Below are positions 49,583-56,875 of a stretch of DNA of 64,000 nucleotides, in pieces. The stretch is from NCBI GenBank assembly GCA_964461025.1, contig CAYWSE010000001.1:62001-126000 (forward strand), written 5' to 3'. Below the pieces are notes generated by a model. That model saw only the letters and a program-made list of their open reading frames with translations. It ran no database searches and had not been told where the DNA came from. Each line of letters starts with the position of its first letter. The stretch's first letter is position 1. Source of the stretch: JAHBVL01 sp964461025. GTDB lineage: Bacteria > Chloroflexota > Chloroflexia > Thermomicrobiales > UBA6265. The translations under genes and the position numbers were made by a program.

Positions 49583-50320
49583 ATGCGCCAGAATCGGGAG
49601 TCGCTCCGGTACAGGGGATACGACTACACACATCCGAGCGCGTATGCGTTCACGGTTGTTGTCCGTGATCGTGCATGTCGTCTTGGACGAATACATGAGA
49701 TGGTGTTCAAGGCAACTCTCGCAGGAGCAACCGTGCTCAACGTATGGGAGTCGCTGCCGAAGAGATTTCCACGCATCCTGCTGGATGCGTTCGTAGTCAT
49801 GCCCAACCATATCCATGGGATTGTGTTTCTGGGAGGCACACCGATCGATAATCTGGACGATCTCGTCGACACAACGACCCCATCCGTAGCGTCGCCATTT
49901 GTGGCCATCGGCGCATCTGAGCAGAACGAATCCCAGACTCCACGAACACCGTCCGTAGCGTCGCCATTTATGGCGACTGATGCGTTGGCGATGAACGTTC
50001 CTCGAACCTTAGCGCCGTCTGGCGAGACAGTCGCCATAAATGGCGACGCTACAAAATCGGCTGCGGTACGCGGGCGACGACCTCCAGTTCCACCGGTCCG
50101 TGATCAGGCCATGCCAGCGCTCGGTGAGATCGTTCGTTCGTTGAAGGCCGCGTCAACGACAAGGATTCGCAAGGAAATCGATCCTCAGTTTGCATGGCAG
50201 GAAGGGTACTGGGACCGCATCATCCGCAATGATGCCGAACTGGAGCGGTATCGGGCATACATCGAAAACAATCCTGCGCGTTGGGAAGAAGACAGGGAAT
50301 ACCTAAAGGGGGATTGGTAG
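49583..50320 (+). CDS. REP-associated transposase with REPs inside the gene
   Basis: A 245-residue Y1-type (IS200-like) transposase. The HUH motif is VVMPNHIHGIVFLGG; the C-terminal block is YWDRIIRNDAELERYRAYIENNPARW. Between them, residues about 95-170 are encoded by three copies of the GTAGC-GTCGCCAT palindrome, which add repeated SVASPF and AINGDAT peptides without breaking the frame. It starts directly after the enolase stop with no good ribosome site. Intact frame, so possibly still active on family A REPs. Confidence 0.85.
   Translation: MRQNRESLRYRGYDYTHPSAYAFTVVVRDRACRLGRIHEMVFKATLAGATVLNVWESLPKRFPRILLDAFVVMPNHIHGIVFLGGTPIDNLDDLVDTTTPSVASPFVAIGASEQNESQTPRTPSVASPFMATDALAMNVPRTLAPSGETVAINGDATKSAAVRGRRPPVPPVRDQAMPALGEIVRSLKAASTTRIRKEIDPQFAWQEGYWDRIIRNDAELERYRAYIENNPARWEEDREYLKGDW
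49886..50052. repeat. Three REP palindromes (family A) within the transposase frame
   Basis: Copies at 49886-49910 (imperfect), 49955-49977 (GTAGCGTCGCCATTTATGGC...), and an inverted copy at 50030-50052. All are in the coding region, at multiples that keep the frame. Confidence 0.85.
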
Positions 50321-50348
50321 GAGATACCAACGGTCGATTGCGGGGTCA

Positions 50349-50366
50349 AGCGCCATTAATGGCGCT
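50349..50366. repeat. REP-like palindrome after transposase
   Basis: AGCGCCATTAATGGCGCT is a perfect 18-bp palindrome related to family A, 28 bp past the transposase stop. Confidence 0.6.
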
Positions 50367-50448
50367 CGCTGCGGCTCACATACATTCCAAATACCCACCG
50401 ACGGAATCGCACCACTCGGCCCGACTACTCTAGTGAGGAGTAGGACGA

Positions 50449-50997
50449 GTGGCGATTGCGATTCGGGACGTGACGAAGAGACAGGATCTTGCCGATCCGC
50501 AGGTGTTCAGCGCCTTTTACGACGAGGCTTTGCCGATCGTCTACGGGTATTTTCTCCGCCGCACCGGCGGAATGCCCGCACTGGCCGAGGACCTGACGCA
50601 GGAAACCTTTCTGGCCGCTATGCGCCAGATCCGCAGGAACGCATCGGTGGACGCGCCGATGCCCTGGCTGATCGGCATCGCCCGCCATCGCCTGATCGAC
50701 CATTACCGAGCCACATCCGGTTCAGCCAACCGGGTTGTGGCCCTCGGCGACTGGCTGGATGATCAGCCTGACGACACTGACGACTTTGCGCCAATTCACG
50801 ATCGCGAAGATGCGATCGCGGCACTCGATGCGCTGCCTCCTTCACAGCGATTGGCGATCGTACTCAGGTATCTCGACGGCATGTCCGTGCCCGAAATCGC
50901 CAGCCAGACCGGCAAGTCGGTGCATGCCGTTGAGTCTCTCCTCGCGCGCGGCCGCGCAACGTTCAAACGTCACTACCGGGAGCACGGTCATGAGTGA
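50449..50997 (+). CDS. ECF-type RNA polymerase sigma factor
   Basis: A 182-residue group 4 sigma factor. Region 2 covers residues about 20-90 (ALAEDLTQETFLAAMRQI; PWLIGIARHRLIDHYR) and region 4 about 120-178 (LPPSQRLAIVLRYLDGMSVP, EIASQTGKSVHAVESLLARG). The GTG at 50449 follows GAGGAG with 8 bases between. The next gene overlaps its end by 8 bases and encodes a membrane protein that probably acts as its anti-sigma factor. Confidence 0.95.
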   Translation: MAIAIRDVTKRQDLADPQVFSAFYDEALPIVYGYFLRRTGGMPALAEDLTQETFLAAMRQIRRNASVDAPMPWLIGIARHRLIDHYRATSGSANRVVALGDWLDDQPDDTDDFAPIHDREDAIAALDALPPSQRLAIVLRYLDGMSVPEIASQTGKSVHAVESLLARGRATFKRHYREHGHE

Positions 50998-52570
50998 GCG
51001 AGACCCCTTCGACCACCTCGGAGAGCTGATCGATCAACCGGTCGCGCCGAATCCGCGATTCGCCGCCGACCTGAAAACGCAACTCATGAGCGGCTTGTCC
51101 GCAGGCAGTCGCCTGCAGGAAGAGGAGCACTTTTCCATGGAAGCTGTATTGCGACGACCGGTCGTACTCGAACCGGAGCGTCGTCAAAGATTCAGACCTG
51201 CCGTGCTGCTGGGCGCCGCAGCCCTTCTGGCGCTGGTCATTGGCATCGCCGCGGTGTGGGCGATCGGCGACTTCAGGTCCAGTCCAGATTCCCCGACGAT
51301 CATTCCGGCGGCCTCCTTTCAGGAGAATACCGAAGGAACCCCCATCGCCAGCACATCGCCGGAAGACAGTCTCGCGACGCCGGTTGTCACGTTGAACGAC
51401 CCGACAGATGTGTACGCAGGCTGGCAGATGGAGCTGCCGCCAGACGAGAGTCTCGACTACGGCGGTATGGCGGCCGCCGGGGGCGCGGTCTACCGGCTGC
51501 TGGCGACGCCTTCCTTCGTTGGTGTCGAGGCCGTGGATGGCCCAACAGCGACAGTGCTCTGGCGCTCGGAGAAATCGTGGCGCAATTTCGGCATCGTGGC
51601 GGACGACGGGGTCTTCTTCTTCTCAGCACCGAGTGAGCTCACCGCGCTGGAGCCTGAAAACGGCGAGGAGCGATGGGTCGTCGGATGGGAGGAGGAGCGG
51701 CAAGCTGTCTCCCTGGCAATGAGCGAAGGTCTGCTCTATGTGTGGGACGCGACCGGCTCCCTGGCGGCGATCGACGCGGCGACTGGCGCCATCCTTTGGA
51801 CGACGCCGACCGGAGACGACAGCTCCGCGCAGGTGAGGGGGTCCGAAACAACGACACCTGTCGTCGGAGGCGACTGGGTCGCGGTGGTGACAGGAGCCGG
51901 CAATCTGACAGTCTTCGAACGAACCACGGGCCAAATCCTTCAGGCAATTCCGGGTTTTGATCCCATCAATAGCCGGCTTACCGCGCAGTTTCCGGTTGTC
52001 TTCGTGCTCGGCGACCAACAGAATCCTGGTGCCGATGGGGCGAATCTGCACGGCACAGGCGTGAATGTCGAAACAGGCGAAATCATTTGGGAGCTCGAAA
52101 TCTCCGGACCCCTCTTCCCGCCAATCGCCACGAATGAAGAGAACTTCTATTTCATCGCCAATGACGTCGAAGCAGGCGAGGGCGCCGCGGTCGGCACGCC
52201 GATCGTCATTTCGGATGACTCGGCGCCCTGGTCTGGCGAGACGCCGGAAGAGTTGACTGGCGGCGAATGGGTCTACGGCATTGATGCCTTCACGGGCGAG
52301 GTCGTCTGGCAGCAAATCACCCGAAGCGACGGCTTCATCGGTCTCGTGACGATCTTCCCGAATTCCGGGGCGCTTTCGGCGTACACGGCAGACGGACATG
52401 TTGTCGGTCTGGCGCGTGACTACGGCGGAATCTCTCACGATCCAAAGGATCTCGACCGGGCGTTGCTCGACGTCGTCTCCGGAGGTTCGCCAGCATTCGG
52501 GTATTTCGCAACGGCCCTCGATGGCACGTTGATCTGGTTCGGCGCTGTTCCCGCCGACCAGCAGGGATGA
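50990..52570 (+). CDS. Membrane-anchored PQQ-like propeller protein, probable anti-sigma
   Basis: A 526-residue protein. Residues 1-68 are a cytoplasmic acidic part (RDPFDHLGELIDQPVAPN), with one membrane helix at about 70-92, then a Ser/Thr/Pro-rich linker. The outside part has PQQ/pyrrolo-quinoline-like blades (LYVWDATGSLAAIDAATGAILW, in two parts; VYGIDAFTGEVVWQ). Overlap with the sigma gene suggests translational coupling and anti-sigma function, but no classic zinc-binding HxxxCxxC is visible in the cytoplasmic part. The propeller could sense an external ligand. Confidence 0.78.
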   Translation: MSERDPFDHLGELIDQPVAPNPRFAADLKTQLMSGLSAGSRLQEEEHFSMEAVLRRPVVLEPERRQRFRPAVLLGAAALLALVIGIAAVWAIGDFRSSPDSPTIIPAASFQENTEGTPIASTSPEDSLATPVVTLNDPTDVYAGWQMELPPDESLDYGGMAAAGGAVYRLLATPSFVGVEAVDGPTATVLWRSEKSWRNFGIVADDGVFFFSAPSELTALEPENGEERWVVGWEEERQAVSLAMSEGLLYVWDATGSLAAIDAATGAILWTTPTGDDSSAQVRGSETTTPVVGGDWVAVVTGAGNLTVFERTTGQILQAIPGFDPINSRLTAQFPVVFVLGDQQNPGADGANLHGTGVNVETGEIIWELEISGPLFPPIATNEENFYFIANDVEAGEGAAVGTPIVISDDSAPWSGETPEELTGGEWVYGIDAFTGEVVWQQITRSDGFIGLVTIFPNSGALSAYTADGHVVGLARDYGGISHDPKDLDRALLDVVSGGSPAFGYFATALDGTLIWFGAVPADQQG

Positions 52571-52794
52571 CCGAGCTGCTTCCGTTTGCGCAACCTCTCT
52601 AGCGACAACTGAACGGGGAGACCAAGCCTGGCTCCTCTCCCTCCCTTCCCCCAAAGCATCCCTTTCTGGTCCCAGCCAACCGGAGAGGGGTGCTTCTTCG
52701 TACAGTGGAAGGAGCCGGAACCTGCCTTGACGTTCCGGGCGATCTGCCGCAGAGTCAGGGCGATCGATTGGAGCTTCGGCAGGACCCTCGAACA

Positions 52795-53679
52795 ATGAAC
52801 CGAATTCGGATTTCACGCAGAGTTTTCACCAGCGGTCTGACAGCGACCGCGGTATCGTCGCTGTCTGGTCATCGTGCGACCTCCGCCCAGACACCGGGTG
52901 CGACGCCCCCGTCTGGCGAGCCGGAAACGCTCTTCGATGTCACGTTCCTGCGCGACTGGCAACCGGAAGGCAAAGCGCAGGGAGCGTTCTACCGGATCAT
53001 CCTGCAACCCGGCGACGAGCTGACCTATCTTCCCGGGCCCTACTGCGGTTGCAGTGGCGAAACAATCAAGGAAGGAACAGCAGTAGAGGCGGTCTTGTCC
53101 GGCGTTTACACGATCCGGCTCGACCGGCCGTTTCTCGTTCGTCATCCCGGCGAAGACGATCGAGAGATCACCGCCGAAACTGATTTCGCTCTGACCGCCG
53201 GCGACGTGGCCATCTACCCGGATGCCCTGGCGTTCGGGTCGCTGCGCAACACCGGCAACGAACCCGTCGTTCTCTTCGGCGCCTCGATCACCAGCATCGA
53301 GGTCGAAGCCGGGACCTTCACTCCCCCATTGCCCGAAGACATGAGCGCACGCCTCAGCGTGGCGGTCTACGACGCCTGGCAAACGCTCGGCGACGGCGAT
53401 ATCCCTGCGCGGCTGACCCGTCAGATATTGCCCGCCGGCGGCACACTCGGTCCCTGGCCGATCGTCGGACTGGAAGCAATCCACGCCCAGACCGGGGAAT
53501 TCCATTCATCGATCATCCAGCCGGGCGCCTCGACGCCACAAGGCGAGCCACTCTTCGTTCGCGAAGGTGGCACAGCGGCATTCCGAAAAGTGACTCCCGG
53601 CGCACAGCGGCTCCTTGCCAATCCCTCCGACGTCGACACAACCCTTCTGATGCTGAACTTCCTTCCTGCCGGTGGTTGA
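52795..53679 (+). CDS. Tat-exported cupin-like protein
   Basis: A 294-residue protein. It opens with a twin-arginine-like ISRRVFTSGLTATA and a hydrophobic stretch ending TSAQ. The mature part looks like two cupin-like halves: ILQPGDELTYLPG with ITAETDFALTAGDVAIYPD, then ILPAGGTLGPWPIV with FVREGGTAAFRKV. The usual metal-binding histidines are mostly absent. The ATG at 52795 has AGGA about 11 bases upstream; in-frame starts at 52690 look spurious. It follows the sigma/propeller pair on the same strand and may belong to its regulon. Confidence 0.7.
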   Translation: MNRIRISRRVFTSGLTATAVSSLSGHRATSAQTPGATPPSGEPETLFDVTFLRDWQPEGKAQGAFYRIILQPGDELTYLPGPYCGCSGETIKEGTAVEAVLSGVYTIRLDRPFLVRHPGEDDREITAETDFALTAGDVAIYPDALAFGSLRNTGNEPVVLFGASITSIEVEAGTFTPPLPEDMSARLSVAVYDAWQTLGDGDIPARLTRQILPAGGTLGPWPIVGLEAIHAQTGEFHSSIIQPGASTPQGEPLFVREGGTAAFRKVTPGAQRLLANPSDVDTTLLMLNFLPAGG

Positions 53680-53760
53680 TGCAGGGTCCGGCCTCGTGCC
53701 TGCGCTGTTTCGCCGGACTGCGCTTGTCCAGCACTTCTGCACCCCGGCGCCAATCCCCAA

Positions 53761-53816
53761 CTCACATCCCCGGACCTCGGACTATAGGCCCCCGACTCCG
53801 GACTCCCTCATCCATA
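53761..53816. repeat. Degenerate 7-bp tandem array
   Basis: Eight heptamers in register near 53759-53814: aactcac, atccccg, gacctcg, gactata, ggccccc, gactccg, gactccc, tcatcca. Consensus is about gACTCCg. It lies about 80 bp after the cupin-like gene. Confidence 0.6.
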
Positions 53817-53933
53817 CGGAGTAATTTTCGCCGGGACCTACCCATTCTCACTGGAATCTCGTTAGACTCAGCATTGAACACCACGCTCCACCCATGCCGG
53901 GAGCGAACGTTGATCAGTGAGAGGATGCACGAT

Positions 53934-54368
53934 ATGGCGTATGGTCCTGTCGAGTTTGTTGTCATCAAGTTCCCCGGAAATCAATTCTCCGGTGAAATCG
54001 TGCCGGCGCTGGCCGAGCTCATCGAGAGTGGCACTATCCGGCTCATCGATCTCATCTTTGTCACCAAGGATGCTGATAGCGTCGTCACGGTCGTCGAGCT
54101 GGACGGGCTCGGCGATGCGCTCATCGCCGAGTTCGAGCCAATTGCGCAGACAGACGAAGAGCTGCTGTCGCAGTCGGATGGCGAATACATTGGTGAGCTG
54201 CTCGAGCCGAATTCGTCGGCCGGGTTGCTGCTCTTCGAGAATGCCTGGGCAGCGAAATTCGTCCAGGCCGTGCGCAATGCGAATGGCGAGGTCATCCTGA
54301 ATGAGCGCATTCCTCGCATCGTTATAGAGGAAGTGCTGGCGGAGATCGAAAACGAACTGACGTCCTGA
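53934..54368 (+). CDS. DUF6325-like protein
   Basis: A 144-residue acidic protein: MAYGPVEFVVIKFPGNQFSG at the start, then LIESGTIRLIDLIFVTKD and the C-terminal ENAWAAKF. It resembles the DUF6325 family of actinobacteria and Chloroflexota, which often lies next to a SHOCT gene, as here. The ATG at 53934 has GAGAGG 9 bases upstream; an ATG at 53925 overlaps that site. Function unknown; the SHOCT partner starts 27 bp downstream. Confidence 0.82.
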   Translation: MAYGPVEFVVIKFPGNQFSGEIVPALAELIESGTIRLIDLIFVTKDADSVVTVVELDGLGDALIAEFEPIAQTDEELLSQSDGEYIGELLEPNSSAGLLLFENAWAAKFVQAVRNANGEVILNERIPRIVIEEVLAEIENELTS

Positions 54369-54395
54369 CGAGCGTGGAATAAAGGAGAAACGACC

Positions 54396-54731
54396 ATGAT
54401 GAGGCGACGAGGTGGACGCGGAATCGTCGGAACGATGGCGACTACCGCCGTTGTAGCGGGAACAGCGGGTGCGGTTTCCCATCACCAGCAGCAGAAATAC
54501 GCAAACAAAGCAGCGCAGCAACAGGCAACCGCCGCCGAGCAGTCTCAGGTTGCCGAGCTGGAAGCGCAAATGCAGGCAATGCAGGCCCAGCAGGCAACAG
54601 CCGCATCAGCACCGGCAGCGGGAGGGGCAGACGTGATGGCCCAACTTCAACAACTCTCCCAGATGCAGCAGCAGGGACTCCTCACCCCCGAGCAGTTCGA
54701 AGCCGCCAAGTCCAAGTTGCTCGGCGTCTAG
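54396..54731 (+). CDS. SHOCT-domain protein
   Basis: A 111-residue protein. A basic N-terminus precedes a weak hydrophobic stretch (VGTMATTAVVAGTAGAV), then a Gln/Ala-rich coiled region, and the SHOCT motif at the end (MAQLQQLSQMQQQGLLTPEQ, FEAAKSKLL). AAAGGAG lies about 8 bases before the ATG. It pairs with the DUF6325-like gene. Probably membrane-associated and oligomeric; role unknown. Confidence 0.85.
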   Translation: MMRRRGGRGIVGTMATTAVVAGTAGAVSHHQQQKYANKAAQQQATAAEQSQVAELEAQMQAMQAQQATAASAPAAGGADVMAQLQQLSQMQQQGLLTPEQFEAAKSKLLGV

Positions 54732-54756
54732 AGCAAACGAGAGTATCTCTCGACCT

Positions 54757-54782
54757 GCCCTCTCCCGCGGTCGGGAGAGGGC
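54757..54782. terminator. Hairpin between convergent genes
   Basis: GCCCTCTCCCG (54757-54767) pairs with CGGGAGAGGGC (54772-54782) around a 4-base loop. There is no clear U-tract. A near-identical hairpin lies at 56801-56826, so it is also a dispersed repeat. Confidence 0.55.
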
Positions 54783-54790
54783 GCTAACTC

Positions 54791-54839
54791 CCTTTGCCTT
54801 TTGCCCATTGCCCATTGCCCATTGCCCATTGCCTCCCAC
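54791..54839. repeat. 7-bp tandem array (ccattgc)
   Basis: Seven heptamers: cctttgc, cttttgc, four ccattgc, ctcccac. Next to the stop of the DppC-type gene. The unit is related to the cctattg unit at 15901. Confidence 0.8.
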
Positions 54840-54842
54840 GCC

Positions 54843-55772
54843 CTACCGCCGCGCATGCGGATCCAGCGCATCACGCAACCCATCCCCGACGAAGTTGATC
54901 GCCATCACCGTCAGGAAGATCATCATCCCCGGGGCAATGCCGTAGATCGGCAGCGTCGACATATGCGCCTTGGCCCCTTCCAGCATATTCCCCCACGTCG
55001 ACGTCGGTGGCTGCACGCCAAACCCGAGGTAACTCAACCCTGACTCGACCAGAATCGTCGCCGCGATGAGCAGTGTCGCTTGCACCACGATCGGCCCCAC
55101 CGCTCCCGGCAGCACATGCCGCAACATGATCCGGGTGTTTCCTGCGCCACTCGCCCTGGCCGCATCGACGAACTCCAGTTCCCGCAGCGCCAGAAACGTA
55201 GCGCGCACGATTCTGGCCAGACTCATCCACGACAACACACCAATAATCAGCGCAATCGGCGCAATGCTCCCCTGCAAAGCCCGCAAGTCTGTCGTTCGCA
55301 TCAAGGTCGCGAACACGATCAGCACAAACAACTGCGGAAAACAGAGAAATGCATCGGTGAGTCGCATCATCAGCGCGTCGATTTTGCCGCCGAAGAAACC
55401 GGACACCGCCCCGATCAGCGTACCGATCAACAACGACACCGCTGTCGCCGCCAGACCAATCGTCAGCGACACTCGGCCCCCGTAGAGCGTCCGCGCAAAG
55501 ATGTCCCGACCCGCTTCATCCGTTCCGAACCAGTGCTCCCGCGAGGGACCCTCTTTGCGTTCCGAAACCGAGAGCGCGTTCGGATCCTGCGTGATGTACG
55601 GCGCAAGGACGGCAGAGAGACAGACGACGACCAGCACAACCACACCCGCCACAGCCAGTTTGTGACGCATGAACCGCCGCAACGTCAGTCCGGCCATCGA
55701 TTCATGCCGTCGCGCAACGACCTGATCGTCATAGACCGATTGCCCGACCGGCGTACCGAAGGTGGCGCTCAT
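54843..55772 (-). CDS. ABC transporter permease, DppC type
   Basis: A 309-residue inner-membrane permease: a DppC-type N-terminal helix, HWFGTDEAGRDIFARTLYGG, and the EAA loop FVDAARASGAGNTRIMLRHV. Its ATG overlaps the stop of the DppB gene (ATGA). Last gene of the leftward run from 63398; no ATPase gene follows. Paralogous to 35882-36781 but clearly diverged. Confidence 0.94.
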   Translation of the reverse strand: MSATFGTPVGQSVYDDQVVARRHESMAGLTLRRFMRHKLAVAGVVVLVVVCLSAVLAPYITQDPNALSVSERKEGPSREHWFGTDEAGRDIFARTLYGGRVSLTIGLAATAVSLLIGTLIGAVSGFFGGKIDALMMRLTDAFLCFPQLFVLIVFATLMRTTDLRALQGSIAPIALIIGVLSWMSLARIVRATFLALRELEFVDAARASGAGNTRIMLRHVLPGAVGPIVVQATLLIAATILVESGLSYLGFGVQPPTSTWGNMLEGAKAHMSTLPIYGIAPGMMIFLTVMAINFVGDGLRDALDPHARR

Positions 55773-56758
55773 GAGACCCGTATCCTCGGATCGAGCCAGC
55801 TGTACACCATGTCGGCAATGATGTTCGCCACCACGATCAGCACCGACGTGATCATGATGATCGCCATCAGCAATCCGTAGTCACGCCGTTCTGCCGCCTG
55901 ATAGAAGAGGCGCCCCATCCCTGGCCAGGAAAACACAACTTCAGCAAAGAGTGCCCCGGTAAACAGAAACGGCAGGTCGAGCGCCATCAGGGTGATCAAT
56001 GGGATCGCAGCGTTGCGAAACGCGTGCCGGATCACCACCCACGATTCACGAACGCCCTTGGCTCGCGCCGTCCGCACATAATCAGCATGAATCACCTCCA
56101 GCATCGACGCGCGTAAGAATCGCGAGTACCAGGCGATCCAGCCCATGGCCAGCATTGTCACCGGCAAAACGAGATGCAATAGCCGGTCCTTGATCGCCGC
56201 CCAGCCAGAAAGATCTTCACCGATCGTCCGCACACCACCAGCGGGAAGGAGCGGAGAGCCGGTAAAGGGATTGTCCAGAGTTGAGTAAAAAATGAGGATC
56301 AGAATCAGGCCGAACCAGAAGGTTGGAATGCTCTGACCGACGAAGGTGAAGGTCGTCACCGCATGGTCGAATTTGGAGTACTGACGGATCGCCGAGTAGA
56401 TGCCGATCGGAATGGCGATGATCAAAGTCACTGCCCACGCCGAACCCATGAGGTACAGGGTGTTCGGCAACCGCTCCATAATCGCGTCCGTCACCGGTTG
56501 CGAGGAGGTCACCGCCATTCCGAAATCACCGCGCAACACGCGACCCAGCCAGCGGAAATACTGCACCAGAAAGGGATCGTTGACGCCGAGCCGTTCCTCG
56601 AGGCGAGCGAGGTCCTCGCCGCTCATCCCGGCCCCGCGTCGCAGATACATTCCGGTCGGACCGCCCGGCGCAAGATAGAGCAAACCGTAGACCACGATGC
56701 TGACGATGAACAGCAGCGGTATCGATCCGATCAAGCGTCTGACGAAATATGCGCCCAT
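55769..56758 (-). CDS. ABC transporter permease, DppB type
   Basis: A 329-residue permease: FVRRLIGSIPLLFIVSIVVY at the start and the EAA loop YVRTARAKGVRESWVVIRHA. It pairs with the DppC product. A hairpin separates it from the binding-protein gene upstream, which would set the stoichiometry of expression. Closest neighbours suggest peptide or acyl-amide uptake. Confidence 0.94.
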   Translation of the reverse strand: MGAYFVRRLIGSIPLLFIVSIVVYGLLYLAPGGPTGMYLRRGAGMSGEDLARLEERLGVNDPFLVQYFRWLGRVLRGDFGMAVTSSQPVTDAIMERLPNTLYLMGSAWAVTLIIAIPIGIYSAIRQYSKFDHAVTTFTFVGQSIPTFWFGLILILIFYSTLDNPFTGSPLLPAGGVRTIGEDLSGWAAIKDRLLHLVLPVTMLAMGWIAWYSRFLRASMLEVIHADYVRTARAKGVRESWVVIRHAFRNAAIPLITLMALDLPFLFTGALFAEVVFSWPGMGRLFYQAAERRDYGLLMAIIMITSVLIVVANIIADMVYSWLDPRIRVS

Positions 56759-56800
56759 GCTTCAGCAGTCAGTAGTTGGCGGTTTGTCCCTCACCCCCGG

Positions 56801-56826
56801 CCCCTCTCCCACGGTCGGGAGAGGGG
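56801..56826 (-). terminator. Intercistronic hairpin between binding protein and permease
   Basis: CCCCTCTCCC pairs with GGGAGAGGGG around ACGGTC. It lies in the 117-bp gap between the binding protein and the permease on the minus strand. Without a U-tract it may protect mRNA ends rather than terminate. Same repeat type as 54757-54782. Confidence 0.5.
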
Positions 56827-56875
56827 AGCATTGCGTTTCCTATCCGCCTTTCCGCCCCTTCACCTTCCCGCCTCG

